Positions 1-8,864 of a DNA stretch of 64,000 nucleotides are shown piece after piece. The stretch covers positions 1-64,000 of the forward strand of contig JAJTGC010000006.1 of the NCBI GenBank assembly GCA_021298975.1. The letters run 5' to 3'. This DNA comes from Oxalobacteraceae bacterium. Its GTDB lineage: Bacteria > Pseudomonadota > Gammaproteobacteria > Burkholderiales > Burkholderiaceae_D. The notes below the pieces were generated by a model. That model was given only the letters and a program-made list of their open reading frames with translations, ran no database searches and had not been told where the DNA came from. The translations under genes were made by a program, and so were the position numbers. Numbering within the stretch: the first letter of the stretch is position 1; each line of letters opens with the position of its first letter.

Positions 1-480
1 GGTTTTACCCGCGAGATCTTCACGCAGCACGGGCGCATCTTTTTCCAGTGCCTTGAAAGGATCAATGACGACGGGCAGTTCCTCGTATTCGACTTCCACA
101 GCCTCGACACCATCGGCGGCAATGTAGCGATCCTCGGCAATCACGACAGCGACTTCCTGCATTTGAAAATGAACTTTTTCATCTGCCAGCACGGCCGCCA
201 CATCACCTGCGAGCGTTGGCATCCAATGGAGTTTGAGTGGCTTGAGATCATCGGCAGTCAGCACCGCGATGACGCCCGGAATGGCGAGGGCTTTTTCTTT
301 ATTGATCCGCTTGATTCGTGCATGGGCGAGTGGCGAGCGCACGATATCCATGTGGACCATGCCGGGAAGCTTGATATCGTCAACATAGTTTCCCTTGCCT
401 TGAATAAAACGGGCATCTTCTTTACGAAGGCGGGAGTCGCCCATACCTTGCAGGGCTGCCTTGCGATCAGGTGCATTCAT
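1..480 (-). CDS. coxL: Aerobic carbon monoxide dehydrogenase / xanthine dehydrogenase-family large (Mo) subunit, N-terminal part only (truncated by window edge)
   Basis: Minus-strand translation from ATG at 480: MNAPDRKAALQGMGDSRLRKEDARFIQGKGNYVDDIKLPGMVHMDIVRSPLAHARI..., open to position 1; typical CoxL N-terminus; directly follows coxS. Confidence 0.9.
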   Translation of the reverse strand, partial: MNAPDRKAALQGMGDSRLRKEDARFIQGKGNYVDDIKLPGMVHMDIVRSPLAHARIKRINKEKALAIPGVIAVLTADDLKPLKLHWMPTLAGDVAAVLADEKVHFQMQEVAVVIAEDRYIAADGVEAVEVEYEELPVVIDPFKALEKDAPVLREDLAGKT

Positions 481-507
481 ATTTGTCTCCGTGAGGGTGT
501 AAGGCGC

Positions 508-1005
508 TTAGGCGGTGACTGGCTTTTCAGCATCTTCACGCAGCTTGTTGGCCGCATATTGAACCGCTTTGACGATATTTTGGTAACCCGTGCAGCGACA
601 CAGGTTGCCCGACATGCCGACACGAATTTCGTCTTCGGTTGGGTTGGGGTTGTCATGCAAAAACCGGTAGGCGCGTGTCAGCATGCCAGGCGTACAGAAA
701 CCGCACTGCAAACCGTGCTCCTTGTAGAAGCCTTCTTGAACCGCATGCAGCACACCGCCTTTGGCCAGGCCTTCCACCGTGATGATTTCACTGCCTTCGC
801 ACTGCACCGCGAAACACGTACAGGACTTGACCGATTCACCGTCAATATCGACCGAGCAGGCGCCGCAATGACTGGTTTCGCAGCCAATATGCGCACCGGT
901 CAGATTTAATTTTTCGCGCAGGAAGTGGATCAACAGCGTACGCGGCTCAACCGCCTCTTCGACTTTTTTTCCATTGATCGTCATCGAAACAATTTTCTTG
1001 GTCAT
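508..1005 (-). CDS. coxS: Aerobic CO dehydrogenase-type small [2Fe-2S] subunit
   Basis: [52 protein letters not shown]...CGFCTPGM...[13 protein letters not shown]; two 2Fe-2S motifs. Start trimmed from the ORF track (1062) to the ATG at 1005. Confidence 0.92.
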   Translation of the reverse strand: MTKKIVSMTINGKKVEEAVEPRTLLIHFLREKLNLTGAHIGCETSHCGACSVDIDGESVKSCTCFAVQCEGSEIITVEGLAKGGVLHAVQEGFYKEHGLQCGFCTPGMLTRAYRFLHDNPNPTEDEIRVGMSGNLCRCTGYQNIVKAVQYAANKLREDAEKPVTA

Positions 1006-1027
1006 AGCATTCTCCTGGCAGATTTTG

Positions 1028-1891
1028 TTATTTACAGTGGGCCATGGCTGCGGCAATCGCACGGCGCGTCATCTCGCCAGCCATGGCAGTTTTGTATTCG
1101 GCATCGCCTCGCAGGTCTTCGGCCGGGTCGCAAATGGAGCGCACACTGTCAACGACCTGATCGAGCAAGGCAGGGGTAATTTCCTTGCCTATCATCAGTT
1201 GCTCGGCAGCGCTTGCCCGCAGAGCCGTTGGCGCAACATTGGTCAGACCGATGGCGATGTGGGTCACTTTTCCACCCGACATTTGCAGCACCACTGCTGC
1301 GGCTGCCGTTGCCCAATCACCGGTTTTGCGTTTGAGTTTGTGATAGGCGTAACCCGTTTTGGGAGCAAACGGCGCCACTTCGATCGACACCAGAATTTCG
1401 TCTTCAGCCATCGCCGTCATGTACGTGCCATGAAAGAAATCAACGGCCTTGACCTTGCGCTGGCCATTCGGTCCCTCAAGCACAAAGGTCGCATCAAGTG
1501 CCATCGCAATGGCCGGATGATCATTTGCCGGATCACCATGCGCGATATCGCCACCGATGGTGCCGCGGTTGCGTACCTGCGGGTCGGCGATCAGCTTGGC
1601 CGCCTCGGGCAATAACGGCACCTTTTGTTTGAGCACCTCCGAGAACAAGACCTGGTTTTCGGTCGTCATCGCACCAATTTTGATGACGCCACCTTCTTCC
1701 TTGATACCTCTGAGTTCGGGAATCTTATTGATATCAATCAGATTGGCAGGCTCGGCGAAGCGCAGTTTCATCATCGGCAAAAGACTGTGTCCACCCGCGA
1801 GAATTTTTGCTTCATCACCAAATTTCGCCAGTAGTGCAACGGCCTCAGACACTGTTTTGGGGCAGTGGTAATCAAATGAGGGTGGAATCAT
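1028..1891 (-). CDS. coxM: Aerobic CO dehydrogenase-type FAD-binding medium subunit
   Basis: [48 protein letters not shown]...[17 protein letters not shown]; CoxM FAD motifs. Start trimmed to ATG at 1891. Confidence 0.92.
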   Translation of the reverse strand: MIPPSFDYHCPKTVSEAVALLAKFGDEAKILAGGHSLLPMMKLRFAEPANLIDINKIPELRGIKEEGGVIKIGAMTTENQVLFSEVLKQKVPLLPEAAKLIADPQVRNRGTIGGDIAHGDPANDHPAIAMALDATFVLEGPNGQRKVKAVDFFHGTYMTAMAEDEILVSIEVAPFAPKTGYAYHKLKRKTGDWATAAAAVVLQMSGGKVTHIAIGLTNVAPTALRASAAEQLMIGKEITPALLDQVVDSVRSICDPAEDLRGDAEYKTAMAGEMTRRAIAAAMAHCK

Positions 1892-2232
1892 CTTGGTCTC
1901 CTTATTTATTTTTTCTGCCATCGGCAAAGCGATGTGCGTTGCCGATTGATGCTGCGCCTTGGTTACAAATATCTTCACCTGGCTTGAAGCGCCCGCAAGC
2001 CGTACAAGTTCGGGGAACACCGAATAAATCTGCATTTGTGGCCAATCAGTACCGCTGCAGAACACGCAGCGCCGACGAATCAACAAGGCCGCGTGATTTT
2101 TCCAGCCACAAAAGTTTCCGGTTCAATTTAATCAGTGATTCTTTACATAATTATTTTTTCTGAAACTAACGGGATACTTTTTATACTGCCGAGTCATCCT
2201 ATCATCAAATAAGTGGTATACGTTTGACTTAT

Positions 2233-2889
2233 ATGAACGCGCTCAAAATATCGGCAAACAATTTGGCAACGTTAGCGCTGCTTGTCTGCGTCATTTTGTC
2301 TTTGCTTCAGGTGCGCAGCGCAGGTGATGGCGATTTCATTTTGCTATTACTGACACTGGTCGGGGTCTTGTCGGGTTGCTCAGCACTGACCTGGCTGAGG
2401 CCGCAGCGATTCGGCTTGTCGCCGCCGAACGTCATGCTTTCGCTCGGTATCGGGGGCATGCTGCTCGGTCTCTACTGGGATACCACCCGTGTGCCGATCG
2501 CCACACTGGAAAGTTTGTGTGTCTCGAGCTCACCCCTGGGATTGATCGATTCAATGCGCTTTCACGCCAGCCTCTTCCCGGGCATGCATACCCTGATGCT
2601 GGTCGGCGGCGTATCGGCCATACCGACCCTGCGATTACTGCGGCCCGAATGCAGGCGCCTGTGCTCGATGGTCACGCAGAACGTACTGTGCTCCAGTTGG
2701 ATGCTCGTTGGCATGACCTTTGGGTCAACGCTGTTTGTTCAGTCGATTAACTCCATCAACGGCATGTCGGTCGACAAAATGCTTGGAGGCATGTTCACCG
2801 GCATGGTGTGGGGAATGGTGGTGAGCGTTGGCTTGTACCGGTCTTTTTTTGTTGCAAAAGACCGGCTTGCGCACCACACGACCACATAA
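2233..2889 (+). CDS. Uncharacterised multi-pass membrane protein
   Basis: ORF of ~218 aa with several hydrophobic segments (NLATLALLVCVILSLL, FILLLLTLVGVLSGC, GMVWGMVVSVGLY); no recognised family. Confidence 0.6.
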   Translation: MNALKISANNLATLALLVCVILSLLQVRSAGDGDFILLLLTLVGVLSGCSALTWLRPQRFGLSPPNVMLSLGIGGMLLGLYWDTTRVPIATLESLCVSSSPLGLIDSMRFHASLFPGMHTLMLVGGVSAIPTLRLLRPECRRLCSMVTQNVLCSSWMLVGMTFGSTLFVQSINSINGMSVDKMLGGMFTGMVWGMVVSVGLYRSFFVAKDRLAHHTTT

Positions 2890-2953
2890 CATCCGCTCAC
2901 GGGGTCTGTGACGCCGTGATGTCCTCAGTCATTCATCATCGACGAAGCGCGCA

Positions 2954-4372
2954 TCAAATCTTCCGCAGTAAAAAACCGCCAATCGATACCGGGCCCTGAT
3001 TGGCGCTTTGCAGCTGAAAAGTCCCGCCCATCTCTGCGGGCCCGGTACCGCTACCGCCATTACTCACCGGACCGAAAAAGCGTCCACCGATGCCGCCGTT
3101 GAGCGTTGCGTTGCCTGCACTGCCGAAAAAATAATTAGCGAGCTGCCCACTGCCCAATGCGGTGCTGGCCGTGAGCGCGAGCGGCAGGGGGTCCATCTGT
3201 CCCTCGTCGATACGCGTGCCGCTGAAAGTGAGCACGACCGTGCGATTGGTAAAGTCGACGGTGGCCTCCACGTCGCCAAAAAGCGGGTGCGAATCCTGCG
3301 CCTGCAGATAGCTGAACCAGCCATGTATCCGACCGCGGTAACGCACCACGCCACTGGCCGGCAGTTGCGCTGGCGGCGTCACCTGACCGAAGGCCATCAG
3401 ACCGCGCCGCATCTTGTTGTGCTCGTCACTGCCACCCCATTCGATTATTCCAACAGTGTCTTGCGTGATCCACGCGCCCAGATTGACATGCGCATACGAC
3501 CAGTGAAGGAAATCACGGTAGCCCTTGAATCCCGGATAAGGCACACCGACGCCGTCGGCCCAGGGCAGCAGAACCAGCTGGCCATTCGCATCCACGCCGT
3601 AGCCTGCCTGCGTCGCGCCGTCTTCATGGAGTCGTGTCGCCTGTGCGTTGTCCGGCGTGCTGCCGCCGCTGCGCCAGTCCCCCAGTTGTGCTCTCAGACC
3701 TTGGGTCTCGACGCTGGGGCAGTTCGGATGGTTGGCCGGACAGCGCACCGGCTCGCTACGCGGAAAATAAATGTTGTTGGCGTAATTGGCCTGGGTGCCG
3801 TTAATACCGTTTCGGCCAAAGTCGAAGAAATTCAGATCAGTCGCCGCGGGTAGCGGCTGACGGATGGCCAGTCCGTTGGCATCGAGTTGTACGCGCCCCT
3901 GACGGGTTTCAAAGGTTTCGATGATTCGTGGGCGCTCGGTTTTGCCGTCCCACGACAGCCCCAGATTGGAGAGCAGCAGGGTGACGGACGCCAGCCGGCC
4001 ATCGGCGGCCTTGCTCACGCGCACATCGGCCATACCGCCGGTGGCGGGTCTGAGACCGTAGGCTATTTGTGGCGCTGGGTTGGGCGTGAGCAAGTCATTG
4101 GTCGATATCCCATATACCTGCACCCCGGCGTCGGTGACGCCGATGCCCTGATCCGTGCGCAGAATGGTCGCGCCCGTGCACTCGGTGCCGCTGCCGGGGC
4201 AGGCCGCCGCCGCCGCGCCCGCTTGCGTGCCCGTGCCCGTTTGCTGGGGCGACACCGATGTTCCGCTCTGAACGGCTACACCGCCGTCACTGCTGCCGCC
4301 TCCGCAGCCGCTCAATAATGACAGCCCCACAAGCAGCACTGCAACGGCGCCGCGTTGGCCCAAAAATCTCAT
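2954..4372 (-). CDS. Secreted lipoprotein with C-terminal transferrin-binding-protein-like beta-barrel domain
   Basis: N-terminus MRFLGQRGAVAVLLVGLSLLSGCGGGSS is a lipobox signal; C-terminus VEATVDFTNRTVVLTFSGT...GGIGGRFFGPVSNGGSGTGPAEMGGTFQLQ resembles TbpB/HpuA-like barrels. Start at ATG 4372. Confidence 0.7.
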   Translation of the reverse strand: MRFLGQRGAVAVLLVGLSLLSGCGGGSSDGGVAVQSGTSVSPQQTGTGTQAGAAAAACPGSGTECTGATILRTDQGIGVTDAGVQVYGISTNDLLTPNPAPQIAYGLRPATGGMADVRVSKAADGRLASVTLLLSNLGLSWDGKTERPRIIETFETRQGRVQLDANGLAIRQPLPAATDLNFFDFGRNGINGTQANYANNIYFPRSEPVRCPANHPNCPSVETQGLRAQLGDWRSGGSTPDNAQATRLHEDGATQAGYGVDANGQLVLLPWADGVGVPYPGFKGYRDFLHWSYAHVNLGAWITQDTVGIIEWGGSDEHNKMRRGLMAFGQVTPPAQLPASGVVRYRGRIHGWFSYLQAQDSHPLFGDVEATVDFTNRTVVLTFSGTRIDEGQMDPLPLALTASTALGSGQLANYFFGSAGNATLNGGIGGRFFGPVSNGGSGTGPAEMGGTFQLQSANQGPVSIGGFLLRKI

Positions 4373-4573
4373 GATGAACTCCCCTTGTTGTCCCTGGTGG
4401 TGCGCGCATCGCAGTCGTGACAAATGACGGCTGCAATGGACACACCAGAACATAGGGCAGGGTGAAAGGGGGTTCTTGAGGGGCCACAAGCCAGCCGTCT
4501 GCGCAGCACTTGCGCGCTGCGCGAGCTTGGGTTGGCACAAGCGCTGACCCATCGCCGCGCAGGCCATCGCAAA

Positions 4574-4591
4574 TGTCAATTAAACTTGACA
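4574..4591 (+). promoter_or_regulatory. PpsR/CrtJ-like operator TGT-N12-ACA upstream of crtE
   Basis: TGTCAATTAAACTTGACA; exact TGT-N12-ACA, 63 bp upstream of the crtE ATG. Confidence 0.8.
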
Positions 4592-4653
4592 TAGATAACT
4601 GACAGGCATACCTTACATCCAATCGCGGTCAGACAGGCCGTTCAGGAGACAGC

Positions 4654-5547
4654 ATGGACAATTCCGAGCGTATCGAAGCCGCACTGGAGACCGCAATTGC
4701 AGCCCAGGAAGCCCCCGAAGGACCGCCGCGTCTGGCAGCGGCCATTCGCCATTCGGTATTTCCGGGTGGCGCGCGCATACGCCCGCATCTGACGCTGGCG
4801 GTGGCTCAGGCCTGTGGCGCAGACGATATCGGCTTGGCCGCCGCCGCTGGCGCAGCCATTGAGCTCATGCACTGCGCCTCTCTGGTTCACGACGATTTAC
4901 CCTGTTTTGATAATGCGACCACGCGTCGGGGTCGTCCCTCGGTTTTCGGTGCGTATGGTGAACGGCTGGCCGTGCTGGCCGGCGATGCGCTGATCGTGAC
5001 GGCTTTCCAAAGTCTTGCCGTTGCCGCATCCCAAAAGCCGGATCGGATGGGACCCTTGTTAAGCACCCTGGCGACCGGCGTTGCCGCCCCCACGGGCATT
5101 GTTGCCGGTCAGGCCTGGGAGTGCGAGCCACGGGTAGCGCTCACGGCTTATCAGCGGGCGAAGACGGGTGCCTTGTTTGTGGCCGCAACGATTGCCGGTG
5201 CTCAAGCCGCGGGTACGGCCTATGAACCCTGGCGCGCGCTTGGCGAGTGGCTGGGCGAGGCGTATCAGGTGGCCGACGATATTCGCGATGTGGCGCTCGA
5301 GCCCGAGCAGCTGGGCAAGCCGGGTGGACAAGACGCCGCCTTGGGTCGCCCCAGTTCGGCGGCAGAGCTGGGTCTCTCCGGTGCGATACAGTATTTTGAT
5401 CAGCTCATTTCGTATGCCAGCGCCTCCATTCCGAGCTGCCGCGGTTCTGCGCAGCTGCGCACCCTGGTGCGTCAGGAATCGCGCAGACTGGTGCCCGTTG
5501 AGCTCACCCGCAAGCTGGTGCCGACCGTTACCCGCATTTCGGCTTAG
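4654..5547 (+). CDS. crtE: Geranylgeranyl diphosphate synthase
   Basis: 297 aa prenyltransferase with HDDLPCFDNATTRRGRP (DDxxD) and QVADDIRD second Asp motif; first gene of the crtEF-bchCXYZ order. Confidence 0.93.
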   Translation: MDNSERIEAALETAIAAQEAPEGPPRLAAAIRHSVFPGGARIRPHLTLAVAQACGADDIGLAAAAGAAIELMHCASLVHDDLPCFDNATTRRGRPSVFGAYGERLAVLAGDALIVTAFQSLAVAASQKPDRMGPLLSTLATGVAAPTGIVAGQAWECEPRVALTAYQRAKTGALFVAATIAGAQAAGTAYEPWRALGEWLGEAYQVADDIRDVALEPEQLGKPGGQDAALGRPSSAAELGLSGAIQYFDQLISYASASIPSCRGSAQLRTLVRQESRRLVPVELTRKLVPTVTRISA

Positions 5548-5549
5548 CA

Positions 5550-6698
5550 ATGACGGCAGCTGTCTTATCCTGGTCGGACTGGCTGCTTGGCTGGCGCGAC
5601 CGGCTGCTCGCCAATCCTGCATTTCATCGTTTCGCTTCCGGCTTTTTGCTCACGCGCCCGATCGCCCACCGCCACGCGCGGGAAGTGTTCGATCTGGTCG
5701 CCGGCTTCGTGTATTCCCAGGTGCTGGCCGCCTGTGTGCAGCTCGACCTGTTCAAAAAACTCTCCCATGGCCCGCAAAGCATCAGCGCGCTGGCGCGTCA
5801 GTTCGACATGTCCGTTGAGGCTGCCGAGCGCTTGTTGGTCGCAGCGCAGTCGCTGCGGCTGGTAGAGAAACGCGGTCTGACACCCGCGGGCGAGCAGCGT
5901 TACGGGCTGGGCATGCTGGGTGCGCCGCTGGTTGACAACGAAGCGGTAACGGCCATGGTTCGGCATCACGCCACGCTCTATGCCGATCTGGCGGATCCGC
6001 TGGCGCTCTTGCGTGGCCATGTGCGTCCGTCACTCTCGGAGTATTACCCCTACACCGCCGACGAAGCCAAGGCCCACGCCGCCGAAATTTCACCCGAAAA
6101 AGTCGCGAACTATTCGGCGCTGATGTCGGCCTCCCAGCCCTTGGTGGCGGCTGAAATTCTCGATGCCTTTTCCTTTGCACCGCATCGTCATCTGCTGGAT
6201 GTGGGTGGCGGCGAAGGCCGCTTTTTGGTGAGTGTTGCCGAGCGCGCGCCACACCTGAAACTCACCCTGTTCGACTTGCCGCCTGTCGCGGCCAATGCCC
6301 GCGCGCGTTTTCAGAACGCCGGGATCACTGATCGTGCCCAGGCCGTGGGTGGAAATTTCCTTGCCGAGGCTTTGCCTGTCGGCGCGGACATCGTCTCCTT
6401 GGTGCGGATCATTCATGACCATGACGATGAGCGCGCGGTAACCATTCTGAAAGCCATTCGACGCGTATTGCCCACGGGCGGCACGCTGGTGCTGGCCGAG
6501 CCCATGTCGGGCACGCCCGGTGCCGAGGCCATGGGCGACGCCTATTTCGGCTTTTACCTGCTGGCCATGGGACGCGGGCAGGCTCGCACCGCAGAGCAGT
6601 TGACCGCGCTGCTGCGATATTCCGGTTTTGACAACGTGCGTCTTCTGCCAACGCGGATACCGCTGCAGGTCAGGCTGCTGACCGCCCGCGCTGCCTAA
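5550..6698 (+). CDS. crtF: Demethylspheroidene / hydroxyneurosporene O-methyltransferase
   Basis: SAM methyltransferase with LLDVGGGEGRFLVSVAERAP...FDLPPVAANA; located between crtE and bchC. Confidence 0.92.
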   Translation: MTAAVLSWSDWLLGWRDRLLANPAFHRFASGFLLTRPIAHRHAREVFDLVAGFVYSQVLAACVQLDLFKKLSHGPQSISALARQFDMSVEAAERLLVAAQSLRLVEKRGLTPAGEQRYGLGMLGAPLVDNEAVTAMVRHHATLYADLADPLALLRGHVRPSLSEYYPYTADEAKAHAAEISPEKVANYSALMSASQPLVAAEILDAFSFAPHRHLLDVGGGEGRFLVSVAERAPHLKLTLFDLPPVAANARARFQNAGITDRAQAVGGNFLAEALPVGADIVSLVRIIHDHDDERAVTILKAIRRVLPTGGTLVLAEPMSGTPGAEAMGDAYFGFYLLAMGRGQARTAEQLTALLRYSGFDNVRLLPTRIPLQVRLLTARAA

Positions 6699-6707
6699 GC
6701 GGGAATA

Positions 6708-6725
6708 TGTAAATATTACTTGACA
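6708..6725 (+). promoter_or_regulatory. PpsR/CrtJ-like operator TGT-N12-ACA overlapping a -35 box upstream of bchC
   Basis: TGTAAATATTACTTGACA; the TTGACA (6720-6725) is followed after 16 nt by TAGAAT (6742-6747). Confidence 0.8.
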
Positions 6726-6901
6726 CTTAGTAGCGTCAGCATAGAATGACACAATACCCGCGAAGGCTCTGCCCTCCCGGGAGCTGCAAGCGAGACGCCC
6801 CGAAACAAGGTCGTCGCCCACCTGAAAAATAACGCCGGGTTCTCCATGAATAGCCTGCACCGAGACATGACAGCGCAAGGCCGTTGCCCAAGGGGCAGAG
6901 G

Positions 6902-7840
6902 ATGAACGCGCACGCCGTCGTGGTCGAGCAACCGCATCAGTTGCAGGTCCGCGAGCTGGCGCTGGTTGAGCCCACCGACAACGATCTGGTCGTCGATATC
7001 TGCTGGAGTGGTATTTCCACGGGTACGGAGAAACTGTTGTGGTCCGGCCGCATGCCAACCTTTCCAGGCATGGGCTATCCGCTGGTGCCGGGTTATGAGT
7101 CAGTCGGTCGCGTCGCGCAGGCCGGACGCAGCACGAAATATGAAATCGGGGAAATGGTGTTCGTACCGGGCGCCGCCTGTTTCGGCGAAGTGCGGGGCCT
7201 GTTTGGTGGCGCCGCATCGCGCGTGGTTATTCCCGCATTGCGTGCCTTGCGGATCTCGGAAGCGTTGGGCGAGCGCGGCACACTGCTTGCACTGGCAGCC
7301 ACTGCCTATCACGCGTATTCATCACCGGGCGCTGCGCGTCCGGAGCTCATTATTGGTCATGGTGTGTTGGGTCGCATGATTGCGCGACTGGCGGTAATCG
7401 CCGGCGGCAAACCCATTGTCTGGGAAACCAATCCTGCCCGTCGGGTGGGTGCACAAGGCTATGACGTGATTGACCCGGCCGATGACAAGACCTCCAACTA
7501 CCGCAGCATTTGCGACGTCAGTGGCGATTCCAAAGTGCTCGATTCACTGATTGCGCGCGGCGCACCCGGTTGCGAGATCGTGCTTGCCGGATTTTATGAC
7601 GAACCCCTGTCATTTTCATTTGCGCCCGCCTTTCTGCGCGAAGCAAAAATTCGCGTCGCCGCGCAATGGAAGCCACCTGAGTTGCTCGCTGTACGCGACC
7701 TGGCTGAAACCGGACGGCTCTCGCTTGATGAACTGATTACCCACCGCAGTACACCCGATAACGCCGATGCAGCCTATCGCACCGCATTCAGCGATTCCAC
7801 CTGCCTGAAGATGATCCTCGACTGGAGACGCCCCCAATGA
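6902..7840 (+). CDS. bchC: Bacteriochlorophyllide a dehydrogenase (2-desacetyl-2-hydroxyethyl bacteriochlorophyllide dehydrogenase)
   Basis: MNAHAVVVEQPHQLQVRELALVEPTDNDLVVDICWSGISTGTEKLLWSGRMPTFPGMGYPLVPGYESVG; BchC family, overlaps bchX. Confidence 0.93.
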   Translation: MNAHAVVVEQPHQLQVRELALVEPTDNDLVVDICWSGISTGTEKLLWSGRMPTFPGMGYPLVPGYESVGRVAQAGRSTKYEIGEMVFVPGAACFGEVRGLFGGAASRVVIPALRALRISEALGERGTLLALAATAYHAYSSPGAARPELIIGHGVLGRMIARLAVIAGGKPIVWETNPARRVGAQGYDVIDPADDKTSNYRSICDVSGDSKVLDSLIARGAPGCEIVLAGFYDEPLSFSFAPAFLREAKIRVAAQWKPPELLAVRDLAETGRLSLDELITHRSTPDNADAAYRTAFSDSTCLKMILDWRRPQ

Positions 7841-8853
7841 ACAAGCCACAAGAAAGCCAGTCCATCCCTGTGCATTTCATGCAAAAAGAGCTGCTGCGCG
7901 CGGAGGCTGCGATTGATCCGGATCCAGCGCCGAGCGGCGAGGTCACCAAAGAAACTCAGATCATCGCTATCTATGGCAAGGGTGGTATCGGCAAGAGTTT
8001 CACGCTCGCCAATCTCTCTTACATGATGGCGCAGCAGGGCAAGAAGGTGTTGCTGATTGGTTGTGATCCGAAAAGTGACACCACGTCCTTGCTGTTCGGC
8101 GGCAAAGCCTGTCCGACCATTATTGAAACCTCCTCAAAGAAAAAACTTGCGGGTGAGCCGGTCGCGATCGGCGATGTCTGCTTCAAACGCGATGGTGTCT
8201 ATGCCATGGAACTCGGCGGACCCGAGGTCGGTCGCGGCTGCGGTGGTCGCGGCATCATTCACGGTTTCGAATTGCTCGAAAAGCTGGGCTTTCATGAGTG
8301 GGGCTTTGATTATGTATTGCTCGACTTCCTGGGCGACGTTGTCTGCGGCGGTTTTGGTTTGCCCATCGCGCGCGATATGTGCCAGAAGGTGATCGTCGTT
8401 GCCAGTAATGATTTGCAGTCGCTGTATGTCGCCAATAACGTCTGCTCGGCGGTGGAATATTTCCGCAAGCTCGGCGGCAATGTCGGCGTTGCCGGCATGG
8501 TGATCAACAAGGATGACGGCACTGGCGAAGCACAGGCCTTTGCCCAGCACGCAGGTATTCCCGTGCTCTCCGCCATTCCTGCGAATGAAGATATTCGTCG
8601 CAAGAGCGCCAGTTACGAAATCATCGGTCGTCCGGAAAGTCAGTGGGGTTCGCTGTTTGCCGAACTCGCGCAAAACGTCGCCGATGCACCGCCGGTACGA
8701 CCCAAGCCGATGTCGCAGGACCAGTTACTCGGTCTGTTCTCGGCTGAGCACACCGGTCGTGATGTCGTGCTTGAGCCTGCCACAGTCGCTGACATGGTGG
8801 GCAAGACCGAGATCATCAAGCAAACCCTTGAAGTTGTGTACGACGAAGTCTGA
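7837..8853 (+). CDS. bchX: Chlorophyllide a reductase iron protein subunit X
   Basis: NifH-like: IIAIYGKGGIGKSFTLANLSYMMAQQGKKVLLIGCDPKSDTTSLLFGG. Confidence 0.96.
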   Translation: MNKPQESQSIPVHFMQKELLRAEAAIDPDPAPSGEVTKETQIIAIYGKGGIGKSFTLANLSYMMAQQGKKVLLIGCDPKSDTTSLLFGGKACPTIIETSSKKKLAGEPVAIGDVCFKRDGVYAMELGGPEVGRGCGGRGIIHGFELLEKLGFHEWGFDYVLLDFLGDVVCGGFGLPIARDMCQKVIVVASNDLQSLYVANNVCSAVEYFRKLGGNVGVAGMVINKDDGTGEAQAFAQHAGIPVLSAIPANEDIRRKSASYEIIGRPESQWGSLFAELAQNVADAPPVRPKPMSQDQLLGLFSAEHTGRDVVLEPATVADMVGKTEIIKQTLEVVYDEV

Positions 8854-8864
8854 GGACGCGTGCC

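Noticed and set aside
6090-7217. 375-aa minus-strand ORF across crtF/bchC and other long antisense ORFs (e.g. 9060-9794, 22858-23835, 45237-46427, 55026-56192, 59532-60680)
   Set aside because: They lie opposite well-supported genes and have low-complexity, His/Arg/Gln-rich translations typical of mirror frames in GC-rich coding DNA; no RBS or family motif.
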